Shown piece by piece: positions 47,520-57,089 of a DNA stretch of 64,000 nt. The translations under genes and the position numbers were made by a program. Under the pieces are notes generated by a model. The model made no database searches and was not told the origin of the DNA. It saw only the letters and a list, made by a program, of their open reading frames with translations. This DNA comes from DATKMK01 sp035541895 (GTDB lineage Bacteria > Desulfobacterota > Binatia > HRBIN30 > JACQVA1): NCBI GenBank assembly GCA_035541895.1, contig DATKMK010000001.1:48899-112898 (forward strand), written 5' to 3'. Numbering within the stretch: the stretch's first letter is position 1; each line of letters starts with the position of its first letter.

Positions 47520-48170
47520 TCACCCGCGCATGCCCATGGCCGGCGCCAGTTCGTGGAGGCTGGCGGCGGCGCTCGGTCGCGCGCCGACTCGCTCCATCCA
47601 GCCGCCGAGATGCTTCAGCGCCGGATCGAGCCTTTGGCCGACGGTCGAGCCGAAGTCGAGCGCGCAGTAGAGAATGATGTCGGCGATGGTGAAGCGATTG
47701 CCGGCGATGAACGGCTTGCCGTTCATCAAGGAGTCGAGCCATGCGAGCTTCTCGCGCACGATGGTCTTGAGCCCTTCCGCCGCTTCGGGCAGGCAGTGCA
47801 CCCGCGATTCAAACAGTGCCAGGCCCTCGGCGTAGCGGAATGCGTTGTAGAGATGCTCGGTGATGTTCAACTCGATCCGCCGTTGCCACATGCGGGTCTC
47901 GGCGCGCTCTTCCGGCGTCGTACCGATCAGCGGCGGATTCGGATGGCGCTCGTCGAGATATTCGAAGATCGCGACCGTCTCCCCGATGACCCGCCCATCG
48001 TCCAGTTCGAGAGCGGGAATTTGGCCGCTGGGATTACGATCGGTGTATGGCGGGCGGCGATTCTCCGCTCCCAGTAGATCCACCGCGATCTTCGAGATGT
48101 CGAGTCCCTTTTCGAGCAGGAACATGCGCAGCGCGCGGGGATTGGGTCCCATCGAGTCGTAGATTTTCAC
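47520..48170 (-). CDS. glutathione S-transferase
   Basis: 216 residues from GTG 48170 (AGGAGG upstream). N-terminal thioredoxin fold: 'MKIYDSMGPNPRALRMFLLEKGL', cis-Pro and 'GETVAIFEYLDER' (the SNAIL/TRAIL-like Glu-Thr that binds glutathione, here 'IGETVAIFEYL'). C-terminal helical domain with 'IAGNRFTIADIILYCAL', the N-capping box. No obvious catalytic Tyr/Ser beyond Ser6. Detoxification or thiol conjugation. Followed by the deazaflavin-family gene 3 bp downstream; the two form a small operon. Confidence 0.92.
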   Translation of the reverse strand: MKIYDSMGPNPRALRMFLLEKGLDISKIAVDLLGAENRRPPYTDRNPSGQIPALELDDGRVIGETVAIFEYLDERHPNPPLIGTTPEERAETRMWQRRIELNITEHLYNAFRYAEGLALFESRVHCLPEAAEGLKTIVREKLAWLDSLMNGKPFIAGNRFTIADIILYCALDFGSTVGQRLDPALKHLGGWMERVGARPSAAASLHELAPAMGMRG

Positions 48171-48319
48171 GTGCTCCTCCTGTGTCGTGCTCAGTGGCGT
48201 GCATCGTCGACGATCGCCGGTGCAAACTCAAGCGGCCCCCGACGTCCGGGGGGCGCTACGCTTTACGTTCGAGGCTGGCCTCGGGTATGGTTGGCTCGCC
48301 GCGACGATAGGAGCGTGAG

Positions 48320-49807
48320 ATGGCCAAGTACTCGTACGAACGGCTGACGTTTCTCGACAACTCGTTCTTGATCATGGAGGCGCCCAACAGTCCGATGCAT
48401 ATCGCGGGCGCGGCGACGTTCGAGGCCGGACCGTTGCAGACCACCGACGGCGGCGTCGACATCGACAAGATCCGCGAGTACGTCCTCTCACGCCTACATC
48501 TCATCCCGCGCTATCGCCAGCGCTTGCTGTCCGTACCGGTCGAGAACAACGCGGTATGGGTCGACGACGACCATTTCAACATCCACTACCATGTCCGCCA
48601 CACCGCGGTGCCCAAGCCGGGGGACGAGCGCCAACTGAAGCGGCTCGCCGCGCGGATCATGACCCAGCATCTCGATCGCCAGAAGCCGCTGTGGGAAATC
48701 TGGATCGTCGAGGGACTCGAGGATCCGTCGCGTTTCGTGATGATCAGCAAGGTGCATCACTGCATGGTCGACGGGATGTCGAGCGTCGATTTGTTGAACG
48801 TGCTGCTGACTATGGCACCGAGCACCGAGTTCGAACCGGCGCCGCGGTGGATGCCGCGCCCGCCGCCGACACGGATGGAACTGGCCGGCGATGCGCTGAC
48901 GCGCTATGCGCGGATTCCTCTCGACATGGTGCAGGCGATTCCCACGGTGTTGCAAGAGGCGCGGAATCCCGATTCGGACCTCTGGGCTCGGCTGGGTGCG
49001 TTGCGCGAGATGCTCGGGACCGGCATACGCCGGGTGTCGGAGACGCCGTTGAATCAGCGCATCGGGCCGCATCGCCGGTTCGACTGGCTGGCGATGGACC
49101 TGACGCGCATCAAGGACGTGAAGAATCGCCTGGGTGGTACGCTCAACGACATCGTGCTGGCAACGGTTGCGGGCGCGCTGCGTCGGTTCCTGCGGCGCCG
49201 CGCTGTCGACGTCGCGAACTTGGATTTCCGCGTGATGGCACCAGTAAGCGTCCGCAACCAACACGAGCGCGGCACGCTCGGCAATCGGGTCTCGGCGTGG
49301 ATGGTGCCGATGCCGCTGGGCGAGCCGAACCCGCTGCGTCGATTGGATACCATTCGTCGGACCACTGAACACCTCAAGCACTCGAAGCAAGCTCTCGGCG
49401 CCGAAGTGCTCTCGCAAGTCGGCGAATGGACGCCGTCGACGTTGCTGTCGATGGGCGCACGGCTGGCGACGCGGGCGTTGCCGTTCAATCTCGTGGTGAC
49501 CAACGTCCCGGGACCGCAGCAGACGCTCTACATGCTCGGCGCCAAGATGGTGGACAACTACGGCTTCATCCCGCTCACCGACTATCTCTGTCTCGGCGTC
49601 GTGCTGTTCAGCTACGCGGGCCAGCTGTGTTGGGGTTTTACCGCCGAGTGGGATCTGCTGCCGGATCTGCACGACTTCGTCGACGACATCGAAGCGTCGT
49701 TCCGTGAGCTGAGCGAAATTCCCGAGCGCGCGGAAGTGGTCGCGCGCAAGCCCGCGCACGCTAAGCGCCCGCCGCGAGTGCGCGCGACGAAGGTGCAGAG
49801 TTCATAG
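48320..49807 (+). CDS. wax ester synthase/acyl-CoA:diacylglycerol acyltransferase
   Basis: 495 residues of the WS/DGAT family. Active-site motif 'KVHHCMVDGMSSVDLL' (HHxxxDG) at about residue 145, with the family's downstream blocks 'LNDIVLATVAGALRRFL', 'VMAPVSVRNQHERGTLGNRVSAW', 'PFNLVVTNVPGP' and 'DYLCLGVVLFSYAGQLCWGF'. Makes triacylglycerol or wax esters from acyl-CoA, i.e. storage lipid. GGAG precedes the ATG. Fits the acyl-CoA chemistry of the 5-13 kb operon. Confidence 0.95.
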   Translation: MAKYSYERLTFLDNSFLIMEAPNSPMHIAGAATFEAGPLQTTDGGVDIDKIREYVLSRLHLIPRYRQRLLSVPVENNAVWVDDDHFNIHYHVRHTAVPKPGDERQLKRLAARIMTQHLDRQKPLWEIWIVEGLEDPSRFVMISKVHHCMVDGMSSVDLLNVLLTMAPSTEFEPAPRWMPRPPPTRMELAGDALTRYARIPLDMVQAIPTVLQEARNPDSDLWARLGALREMLGTGIRRVSETPLNQRIGPHRRFDWLAMDLTRIKDVKNRLGGTLNDIVLATVAGALRRFLRRRAVDVANLDFRVMAPVSVRNQHERGTLGNRVSAWMVPMPLGEPNPLRRLDTIRRTTEHLKHSKQALGAEVLSQVGEWTPSTLLSMGARLATRALPFNLVVTNVPGPQQTLYMLGAKMVDNYGFIPLTDYLCLGVVLFSYAGQLCWGFTAEWDLLPDLHDFVDDIEASFRELSEIPERAEVVARKPAHAKRPPRVRATKVQSS

Positions 49808-49890
49808 CCTGTCGGCGTGCTCGCCCCGGAGCGCGGAGTGATGCAGGAGCGCACCCGGAGGTCGCGCGCCACCCGTTTGCGACCCCGCGG

Positions 49891-50907
49891 TCACAACCGC
49901 TTCGCGTAGTCGCGGGGCGACGTGCCGGTCCACCGCTTGAACGCGCGCGAGAATGTACTGGTGTCGGCGAAGCCGAGCATGAACGCGATTTCGGTGACCG
50001 ACAAGCGTCCTTCCCTCACGTAGTTGCGAGCGAGCGTGACGCGCGCGTTGTTGAGCAGATCCTTGAACGACGTGCCTTCGTTGGCGAGATGGCGCTGCAG
50101 ATTGCGCGGGCTCATGCCGAGCTGGCGCGCGATCGCTTGCTTCGACGGTGCGCCATCAGGCAACGCGGTGAGCACCGCATCTTCCACCCGAGTCGACACC
50201 CGCGGCTGCTGCAAACGCGCCAGGTAGCTCGCGATGATCTGCTCGTTCTGGCGCGCCAACTCGGCGTTGGCGGCCGGCAGCGGCCTCTCCATTTCGGCTC
50301 GGCTGAACTCCAACGCGTTGAGCGGCTGCAAGAACGCGACCTCGACGCCGAAGAGGCGGCGGAAGGGGTGGACATCCGCCGGTGCCGGCCGCTGCAGCAT
50401 AACCGCCAGCGGCGTCACGCTCCGATCTCCGCTCAGCAGCCGCGCTTGCCGCACGGTCATGGCGGCAATGGCGTCGACGGCCTCAACAGGAGCCCCGGGC
50501 GGCGCCGACACGTCGATGGTGAAGCGGTAGCGATCGCCCCGCTCGGTGAGGCTCAACTGCACCACGTCGCCGATGAGGCGACGGTAGCGGACGATACGTT
50601 CGAGCGCCTCCTTGAGCGTGGCGCTCGCGAGCACGGCGTAGCCCAGCGCGTGAAAGCTCGTCTGCGTCACGAAGCGGGGCGCGCTCAGTCCGAAGCTGGG
50701 ATCGCCGGTGGCGGCCACCGCGAGGTGCCACAACTGAGTGAGCGCGGCGCGCGGCACCCGTGCATCGGGCGATTGCAGCGCGACCGGATCGATGCCGGCC
50801 TCGCGCGCCAGTTGTTGGGCGTCGATTCCACGGGCCTCGAGCGCGCGAAGGATTGCCGCGCTCCAGCTCCCCAGCGTCGACGGCGATTTCGGTGTGCTCG
50901 CGGTCAT
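49891..50907 (-). CDS. AraC-family transcriptional regulator (OruR/MmsR-like)
   Basis: 338 residues from ATG 50907; the long frame extending to 51978 runs through the divergent dioxygenase gene and is rejected. N-terminal two thirds is the arabinose-binding-like effector domain (starting 'LGSWSAAILRALEARGIDAQQLAREAGID', 'SFGLSAPRFVTQTSFHALGYAV'), and the C-terminal 100 residues contain two helix-turn-helices ('SKQAIARQLGMSPRNLQRHLANEG' and 'SVTEIAFMLGFADTSTFSRAFKRW'). Divergent from the dioxygenase operon (gap 168 bp), so likely its regulator. The effector is probably an aromatic or hydrophobic substrate. Confidence 0.92.
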   Translation of the reverse strand: MTASTPKSPSTLGSWSAAILRALEARGIDAQQLAREAGIDPVALQSPDARVPRAALTQLWHLAVAATGDPSFGLSAPRFVTQTSFHALGYAVLASATLKEALERIVRYRRLIGDVVQLSLTERGDRYRFTIDVSAPPGAPVEAVDAIAAMTVRQARLLSGDRSVTPLAVMLQRPAPADVHPFRRLFGVEVAFLQPLNALEFSRAEMERPLPAANAELARQNEQIIASYLARLQQPRVSTRVEDAVLTALPDGAPSKQAIARQLGMSPRNLQRHLANEGTSFKDLLNNARVTLARNYVREGRLSVTEIAFMLGFADTSTFSRAFKRWTGTSPRDYAKRL

Positions 50908-51075
50908 CCGGCGGCACCATGCGTTGGGGCGGAACGCAACGCAAGCGTCGCGGCGTCGACGATTGCCTGCACATCTGTCTCGTTGGGCCAGAAACTTGGC
51001 CGCGCCGGCAAAGCATGACGGCGGCCACCGGAGTATAGGTGGGACCATGACAACACGTTGCGCAGGAGCGATGGA

Positions 51076-52014
51076 ATGAAAGCGCCAGTCATCAAGGTCG
51101 TCGACGCGGCCTTTCCGCGATTTCGCGCGCCCGATCTCGATCGCATGGAAGCGTTCCTCACCGGTTTCGGCATGCAGCGCTCGGCGCGCACCGAAACCGC
51201 GCTGTACATGCGCGGGACCGATCGTGCGCATCACGTCTACGTTGCGCACAAGGGCGAGCCGGCATTTCTCGGCTTGGCGTTTCAGGCTGCCCGTCGGGAC
51301 GATTTGCGCACGCTGGCAGCGGCGACGGGTAAGAAGGTCGAGACGCTCGACGAGCCGGGCGGCGGCGAGGCGGTTCATCTCACCGATCCCGACGGTCGTC
51401 AGATCGACGTGGTGTGCGGCATTGCCCAGCTCGAGCCGCTGTCCCTCCGCTCCCATCCCGAGCTCAATACCGGCAGCCATCGGCCGCGTGTCGGCACCTT
51501 GCAGCGGGTGTCGGCGGGACCGGCGCAGGTGAAGCGCTTCGGGCACGCGGCGCTCAAGACCACCAATCTCGCGGGACTGGTTCGCTGGTACCAGGACACG
51601 CTCGGACTGCTGATCTCCGATGACTTCTACATGGAAGCCCCCGACAAGCCGATGGGACGCTTTGTACGCTGCGACCGCGGGGCTGAGCCCGCGGACCATC
51701 ACACGTTGCTGCTGCTCGAAACGCCCGAAGTGAAACTCGGTCACGTGGCGTTCGAAGTCGCGGATTTCGACGATTTGATGGTCGGGCACGATCACCTCAA
51801 CGCCAACGCGCACGGCGGGCGGCCGTACTGGGGCATCGGGCGCCATGTGCTCGGCGGACAGATCTTCGACTATTGGAAAGATCCGTTCGGCTTCACCATC
51901 GAGCACTGGACCGACGGCGATCTGCTCCAAGCCGACACGCCGCCCGGCTCTCATCACCTCTTGAATGCCATGAACCAATGGGGGCCGCTGCCGCCGCCGG
52001 ACTTGGATTTCTAA
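51076..52014 (+). CDS. VOC-family extradiol ring-cleavage dioxygenase
   Basis: 312 residues from ATG 51076 (AGGAG upstream). Two VOC (glyoxalase-like) modules, residues about 1-125 and 140-290. The second holds the 2-His-1-Glu iron site: 'RFGHAALKTTN', 'LGHVAFEVADF', and 'FTIEHWTDGD'. Similar to BphC/catechol 2,3-dioxygenase type I enzymes, which open dihydroxylated aromatic rings next to the diol. First gene of a plus-strand trio with an SDR (14 bp gap) and FAD hydroxylase. Ring-cleavage of a catechol-like intermediate is the likely step. Confidence 0.92.
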   Translation: MKAPVIKVVDAAFPRFRAPDLDRMEAFLTGFGMQRSARTETALYMRGTDRAHHVYVAHKGEPAFLGLAFQAARRDDLRTLAAATGKKVETLDEPGGGEAVHLTDPDGRQIDVVCGIAQLEPLSLRSHPELNTGSHRPRVGTLQRVSAGPAQVKRFGHAALKTTNLAGLVRWYQDTLGLLISDDFYMEAPDKPMGRFVRCDRGAEPADHHTLLLLETPEVKLGHVAFEVADFDDLMVGHDHLNANAHGGRPYWGIGRHVLGGQIFDYWKDPFGFTIEHWTDGDLLQADTPPGSHHLLNAMNQWGPLPPPDLDF

Positions 52015-52028
52015 GGGCGAGAGCGGAG

Positions 52029-52808
52029 ATGGATCTCGGAATCAAAGATCGATCGGCGATCGTGTGTGCGTCGAGTAAAGGGCTCGGAAGGGCGTGCGCG
52101 CTGGCGTTGGCGCGCGAGGGTGTTCACGTCATCGTCAACGCGCGAAATGCAGAGCCGCTTGAAGCGACGGCCGCCGAGATTCGCGCGGCGAACGCCGTGC
52201 GCGTGCAGGTGGTGGTGGGCGACGTGGCGCTCGCGGCGACGCGCGCGGCGCTGATCGCGGCGTGCCCCGAACCGGACATTCTGATCACCAACAACGGCGG
52301 GCCGATGCCCGGGCGGTTTCAGGATTGGGATCGCGACGCGTGGATCGCCGCGCTCGACGCCAACATGCTGGCGCCGATCGCGCTGATTCGCGCGGTGATC
52401 GACGGCATGATCGCGCGCCGCTTCGGGCGCATCGTCAACATCACCTCGGCGATGGTGAAGGCGCCGCTCGCGCCGATGGGCTTGTCGACCGGTGCGCGCG
52501 CCGGATTGACCTCGCTTTGCAAAGCGTTGTCGCGCGAAGTGGCGCACGCCAACGTGACGATCAACAACATTCTGCCCGAGCGTATCGACACCGAACGGCA
52601 GCGCTTCATGGCTGAAGTCACCGCCGCGCTGAACGGCCGCTCGATCGAAGAGTCGTACGAGGCGATCCGCAACTCGATCGCGGCGAAGCGGCTCGGCCGT
52701 CCCGAAGAAGTGGGCGACGCCTGCGCGTTCTTATGCTCGGCGCAGGCCGGGTTCATCTCCGGACAGAATCTGCAGCTCGACGGCGGTACCTATCCGGGAA
52801 TTGTTTGA
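52029..52808 (+). CDS. short-chain dehydrogenase/reductase lacking the YxxxK pair
   Basis: 259 residues. NAD(P)-binding 'VCASSKGLGRACALALA' (variant of TGxxxGxG), 'NNGG' and the catalytic Ser in 'VNITSAMVKAPL'. The usual catalytic Tyr-x-x-x-Lys is replaced by 'LSTGARAG' (Ser..Arg), as in a BKR-like SDR subgroup without the Tyr. Thus it may bind NAD(P) with altered chemistry. Lies 14 bp after the dioxygenase and 29 bp before the hydroxylase gene. Confidence 0.88.
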   Translation: MDLGIKDRSAIVCASSKGLGRACALALAREGVHVIVNARNAEPLEATAAEIRAANAVRVQVVVGDVALAATRAALIAACPEPDILITNNGGPMPGRFQDWDRDAWIAALDANMLAPIALIRAVIDGMIARRFGRIVNITSAMVKAPLAPMGLSTGARAGLTSLCKALSREVAHANVTINNILPERIDTERQRFMAEVTAALNGRSIEESYEAIRNSIAAKRLGRPEEVGDACAFLCSAQAGFISGQNLQLDGGTYPGIV

Positions 52809-52837
52809 ACCAGGGGTCGGGGTCAGAGGTCGGAACT

Positions 52838-54541
52838 ATGCGGTCGATTGAAACGCCAGTGCTGATCGTCGGCGGCGGGCCGACCGGACTGACCGCCGGG
52901 TTGTTGCTGGCGCGCCAAGGCCTTGCGTGTCGTGTCATCGAACGCCGGCCGGGGCCGCAGCGCGCGCCGGCTGCGCACGTCATCAATGCGCGCACGTTCG
53001 AGATCTGGCGTCAGGCGGGGGCGGACATGCAGGCGATCCTCGCGGCGGCGAAAGATCCGCGCGACGCGGGGTCGGTGTACTGGGTGACTCGACTCGGCGG
53101 CGAGGTGCTCGGCCGGCTGCCGTTTGAACGGCAAGGGGACGAGATGCTCGCGTTCACTCCCACACCGCTGCGCAATCTATCGCAGCATCGCCTCGAACCG
53201 GCGCTCGGGGCGTCGCTCGCGAACGCAGGCGGCGCGACACTCTCCTACGCACAGCAGTGGGAGAGTGCGACCCAGGATGGCGACGGGATCACCTCCCGCG
53301 TTCGCGATCTGAACGCCGGCGAGTCGTACGAGGTGCGCAGTCGCTACGTCATCGCCGCCGACGGCGCGGGAAGTCCGGTGCGCAGGTCGCTCGGTATCCA
53401 ACCGATCGGCGCCGACCATATTCAAGCCTTCATCATGATTCACTTCGAAGCCAATCTGCGGGGGCTGGTGCGCGAGTGTCCGGGCGTGTTGTATTGGGTC
53501 TCGGAGCCGTCGTGCATAGGCACGTTCGTCGCGCACGACATCGATCGTGAGTGGGTATTTATGCAGATGTGGGATCCCGAACGCGAATCGATCGAGCGCT
53601 ACGATGCCGCGCACTGCGAAGCCATCGTGCGCCGGGCGATTGCGAGTTCCGACGTGACGCTGGCGATTCGCACCATCGCCCCGTGGATGATGACGTCGCA
53701 GGTCGTCGAGCGGTATCGCGACCGTCGGATGTTCCTTGCGGGCGATGCGGCGCATCGCTTCCCGCCCAGCGGCGGCCTCGGGCTCAACACCGGGGTGCAG
53801 GACGCGCACAATCTGGTGTGGAAAATCGCGGCGGTGGAGCAAGGCTGGGCCGATCCGTGGCTACTGGACAGCTACGAACAGGAGCGCCAGCCGATCGCGC
53901 GCTACAACGCCGAGCAGAGTTTTCGAAACGCGGCGCGCTTGTTCGAAGTGCCGGAGGTCATGGGCACCAACGCCGAGCCGCCGCAGGCGCAACGCAACTT
54001 CGCTGCGATGCTCGCCGACTCGACTCGCCGCCGCGAAGTGCAGGCTGCGATCGAGCATCAGGCCGAGCACTTCGATATGCTCGGCCTGCAACTCGGTTAC
54101 GTCTACGAGAGCGATACGATCATCTCCGACGGGAGTGCGCCGCCGGCTGTCGACAATCCCGTGCGCGACTTCGTCCCCAGCAGTCGACCGGGATCGCGCC
54201 TGCCGCACGGCTGGGTCGAGTTCGAAGGCCGCCGTGTGTCGACGCTCGATCTGATTCCACCCGAGCGTTTTGCGCTGTTGGTCGGACCGATGGGCTCGAC
54301 CTGGATCGAGGCGGCGACTGACCTCGGTGTTCCGCTGCAGATCGTGCAAATCGGCCGCGAGGTTGATGACCCAAGCAATTGGTGGGCGTCGGTTGCGCAC
54401 ATGGAGTCGGATGGCGCGTTGCTCGTGCGCCCCGACCAGCACGTCGCGTTTCGGTCCCGACGCGCGCCTGCTGACGCCGTGGCGGTGCTACGGTATGCGG
54501 TGCACACGAGTACCGGGACAACCCTCGCTTCAAAGATGTAG
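52838..54541 (+). CDS. FAD-dependent aromatic hydroxylase (PheA/TfdB type)
   Basis: 567 residues from ATG 52838. Rossmann motif 'VLIVGGGPTGLTAGLLLARQG' cofactor loop at the N-terminus, a middle 'DG' motif ('YVIAADGAGSPVRRSLGI'), and 'FLAGDAAHRFPPSGGLGLNTGVQD' (GD motif, FAD ribityl). A C-terminal thioredoxin-like domain of 150 residues matches the phenol hydroxylase-type group. It should add OH to an aromatic ring with NAD(P)H and O2. Downstream ring opening by the dioxygenase in the same operon gives a coherent pathway. Confidence 0.92.
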   Translation: MRSIETPVLIVGGGPTGLTAGLLLARQGLACRVIERRPGPQRAPAAHVINARTFEIWRQAGADMQAILAAAKDPRDAGSVYWVTRLGGEVLGRLPFERQGDEMLAFTPTPLRNLSQHRLEPALGASLANAGGATLSYAQQWESATQDGDGITSRVRDLNAGESYEVRSRYVIAADGAGSPVRRSLGIQPIGADHIQAFIMIHFEANLRGLVRECPGVLYWVSEPSCIGTFVAHDIDREWVFMQMWDPERESIERYDAAHCEAIVRRAIASSDVTLAIRTIAPWMMTSQVVERYRDRRMFLAGDAAHRFPPSGGLGLNTGVQDAHNLVWKIAAVEQGWADPWLLDSYEQERQPIARYNAEQSFRNAARLFEVPEVMGTNAEPPQAQRNFAAMLADSTRRREVQAAIEHQAEHFDMLGLQLGYVYESDTIISDGSAPPAVDNPVRDFVPSSRPGSRLPHGWVEFEGRRVSTLDLIPPERFALLVGPMGSTWIEAATDLGVPLQIVQIGREVDDPSNWWASVAHMESDGALLVRPDQHVAFRSRRAPADAVAVLRYAVHTSTGTTLASKM

Positions 54542-54610
54542 CCGCGTTGGCGCTTGGCCCACCGCCGCCTCACTAGTTTCGGAGTCAGAAATCAGTGGAA
54601 CAACTCATCA

Positions 54611-54650
54611 CCTCACCCCCACCCTGAGGGAGAGGCTCAGGGTGAGGGGG
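54611..54650. repeat. inverted-repeat hairpin between converging catabolic operons
   Basis: CACCCTGAG (54620-54628) pairs perfectly with CTCAGGGTG (54636-54644), extended by flanking C-runs and G-runs. This 'CCCTGAGGG..CTCAGGGTGAGGGGG' segment lies about 70 bp past the hydroxylase stop, looks like a dispersed environmental repeat, and could serve as bidirectional terminator. Confidence 0.5.
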
Positions 54651-54730
54651 TTGCGATGTCCGTGAAGCCGCTCGTTTGGCCCTTGCGTTTGTCGTCAAAC
54701 TTCCGAGTCGCCATACGAGCACTCACTGCG

Positions 54731-55969
54731 CTAATGCGACTCGGGAATTTGTGAGTCGTGAGCTGCGGCGGAACTTCGACCCCGCTGCGGTGTGAACACC
54801 ATCGGCATGCGGGCGATGCCGCGCACGAGCAGTGACGATAGGCGTTCGGCGTGCGCGCCCGGGGCGAGACGGAGATCGGGCAAACGCCGAATCAGCTCCT
54901 CGAACAGCACGCGCAGTTCGAGCCGGGCCAGGCTGGCGCCAAGGCAGAAGTGCGTGCCGATGCCGAAGGCGAGGTGTTCGTTGGGGTCGCGATCGATGCG
55001 GAGGCGGTCGGGCTCGTCGAAGACGTCTTCGTCGCGATTGGCGGATTGATAGATCATCAACACCTTGTCGCCGGCGCGGATGGCGCGGCCGTGCAACTCG
55101 GTGTCCGCGGTCGCTGTGCGGCGGAATCCGACTACCGGGGTGACCCAACGGAGGACTTCCTCGACCGCCGCCGGCACCAGCGCCGGATTGTCCACCAACC
55201 GCCGCCACTCGCCGCGGTGTTCGCAGAACGCGAGCATGCCGCCGCTCATCGCGTTGCGCGTGGTCTCGTTGCCGGCAACCAATAGCAGCGTCATGAACTG
55301 CAGCAACTCATCGGCGGAAAGGTTCTGCTCGTCGGTGGTCAGGCGGCCGTCTTGCTGCGCGGCCAAGAGCACGCTGACCAGATCGCTGCGGGGATTCTGT
55401 CGGCGGTCGCTGAAAACCTCCTGCAAGTAGTCGGCGTACTCGACGTACGCCGCCGCTGCCTTTTCCAGCACCGGTTGATTGCCGTGCTGCCCCGCGGCCA
55501 ACATCATAGTATCGGACCAGTGCCAGAATCGGTCGCGATCGTCGGGGCGAATGCCGATCAGCTCGGCGATCACCAGCATCGGCACGGGCACCGCCAGATC
55601 GCGGACGAAGTCGCACTCGCCCCGCTCGATCACCGCGTCGATGCACGCGGCGACGACTTCACGAATGCGCGGCTGCAACTGCGCCACCATGCGCGGGGTG
55701 AAGCCACGGCTGATGATCGCGCGCAATTGCGCGTGCCGGGGATCATCCATGGTCACCAGCGAGATCATCACGTCGGCATCCGGCGTGACGCCGAAGCGCG
55801 AGCAGAACAGTTTTGGATTCTTCGACACGTAGGCGACGTCGGCGTACTTCGACAGCAGCCACAGTTGATGCTTCTCGTCGCGGTAAACCGGCGCGTTGGC
55901 GCGCAACCAACGATACACGGGGAACGGATCGGTGGCGTAGAGTTGGGGGTCGAGAATGTCGAAGTCCAC
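54731..55969 (-). CDS. cytochrome P450
   Basis: 412 residues from GTG 55969 (GGAGG 8 nt upstream). Class I bacterial P450: I-helix 'LLLVAGNETTRNAMSG', K-helix ExxR in 'AVEEVLRWVTP', and Cys-ligand loop 'FGIGTHFCLGASLAR'. Cytoplasmic; needs a ferredoxin and reductase, neither in this operon. It lies downstream of an amidohydrolase (14 bp gap) and a luciferase-like monooxygenase on the minus strand, so it is probably the hydroxylating step on a hydrophobic substrate. Open frame upstream to 56521 is a shadow. Confidence 0.95.
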   Translation of the reverse strand: MDFDILDPQLYATDPFPVYRWLRANAPVYRDEKHQLWLLSKYADVAYVSKNPKLFCSRFGVTPDADVMISLVTMDDPRHAQLRAIISRGFTPRMVAQLQPRIREVVAACIDAVIERGECDFVRDLAVPVPMLVIAELIGIRPDDRDRFWHWSDTMMLAAGQHGNQPVLEKAAAAYVEYADYLQEVFSDRRQNPRSDLVSVLLAAQQDGRLTTDEQNLSADELLQFMTLLLVAGNETTRNAMSGGMLAFCEHRGEWRRLVDNPALVPAAVEEVLRWVTPVVGFRRTATADTELHGRAIRAGDKVLMIYQSANRDEDVFDEPDRLRIDRDPNEHLAFGIGTHFCLGASLARLELRVLFEELIRRLPDLRLAPGAHAERLSSLLVRGIARMPMVFTPQRGRSSAAAHDSQIPESH

Positions 55970-55983
55970 GCGCGGATCCTCCG

Positions 55984-57072
55984 CTACAGGTTGTACAGCG
56001 CGGCGGCGTTCTCGCTGAGGATGCGCCGCTTGTTGGCGTCGGTCAGATCGCTGCGTTCGGCGATCATGCGCGCGGTGTCCGGGAAACGGCAATCCCAGTG
56101 GTAGTAGTCCGACGCGTAGATGATTTGTCGATCGCCGAGCACTTGCACCACGTGGCCGATCATCCGTTCGTCCGGATCGCAGCCGATGAAGCACCGGCCG
56201 TCGAGGAAATATTCGCTCGGCTTGCGATCGATGCCCGGCGCTTGCTCGGGCATGCGCTCGTAGTGCTCGTCGAGTCGTTCGAGCCAGAACGGCAGCCAGC
56301 CGCATCCCGATTCCATGAAGCCGACGCGTAGCTTGGGGAAGCGATGCAAAATGCCGCCGACGGTGAAGCACATGATGCCGATCATGTTGCCGAAGGGATG
56401 GGTGAGTGCGTGCACTTCGAGACGCGTGTGGAAACGATCGATGGCGACCGGCACTTGGTCCGGCGCCTGACCGCCGCCGTGTAGGCAGACCGGCACGTTC
56501 AAGCGTTCGGCCTCGGCCCACAGCACGTCGAACGACGGGTCGTCGAGGTTCTTGTCGCGCACGTGCTGGCGCGTCACCATCGCCACCAGTCCGAGGTCGT
56601 TCACCGCGCGGCGCAACTCGGCTGCCGCGGCCGCCGGATCGATCATCGGTAGAATGGCCACGCCTTTGAACCGCTGCGGGTTGTGGCGATTGAATTCCGC
56701 CTTCGCGTCATTGAGCGCGCGACACAAGGCGATGGCGAAGTCGCGATCCAGCAGCGCCCACTCTTCGCCCGCGCCGCCGGTGAAGTTCACGGTGACGTCG
56801 ATGCCTTCGAGGTCCATGTCTTTGATGCGTTCGGCCGGGTCGTACATGCCGGCGCGAATCTCCGCCTGGGTCACGAGCGATTTGCCGCCGAACTGATCGC
56901 CGCGGCGCGACAGACCGCCGCCCGGCAGCGTCAGCCTGGCATAGTGGGCCTTGCAGCGCGTGCTCCATTCTTCAAGCTTGGGCTGCAAAGCCGCCGGAAT
57001 CCGTTTCTGCCAGCCGGCGATTTCGCCGCCGTGACCATCGGCATCGATGACATGAAATCCGTTCATGCCCAT
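55984..57072 (-). CDS. amidohydrolase-superfamily (ACMSD-like) hydrolase
   Basis: 362 residues from ATG 57072 (AGGAGG upstream). Metal-dependent TIM-barrel of the amidohydrolase-2 type: N-terminal 'FHVIDADGHG' (variant HxD/HxH metal motif), 'FKGVAILPMIDPAAAAAELRRAV', 'VPVCLHGGG' , 'HPFGNMIG', 'VGFMESGCGWLPFWLERLD' and 'IIYASDYYHWD' with the Asp metal ligand. ACMSD/gamma-resorcylate decarboxylase relatives either hydrolyse or decarboxylate aromatic compounds. It sits between a luciferase-like enzyme and a P450, suggesting a joint pathway. Confidence 0.9.
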   Translation of the reverse strand: MGMNGFHVIDADGHGGEIAGWQKRIPAALQPKLEEWSTRCKAHYARLTLPGGGLSRRGDQFGGKSLVTQAEIRAGMYDPAERIKDMDLEGIDVTVNFTGGAGEEWALLDRDFAIALCRALNDAKAEFNRHNPQRFKGVAILPMIDPAAAAAELRRAVNDLGLVAMVTRQHVRDKNLDDPSFDVLWAEAERLNVPVCLHGGGQAPDQVPVAIDRFHTRLEVHALTHPFGNMIGIMCFTVGGILHRFPKLRVGFMESGCGWLPFWLERLDEHYERMPEQAPGIDRKPSEYFLDGRCFIGCDPDERMIGHVVQVLGDRQIIYASDYYHWDCRFPDTARMIAERSDLTDANKRRILSENAAALYNL

Positions 57073-57089
57073 GTGGACCTCCTTCTCCG

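Noticed and set aside
50908..51978. N-terminal extension of the AraC frame to 695 residues
   Set aside because: It passes antisense through the dioxygenase gene; the true start is ATG 50907.
55970..56521. N-terminal extension of the P450 frame
   Set aside because: Overlaps the amidohydrolase gene; GTG 55969 has a strong ribosome site and P450 sequence begins there.
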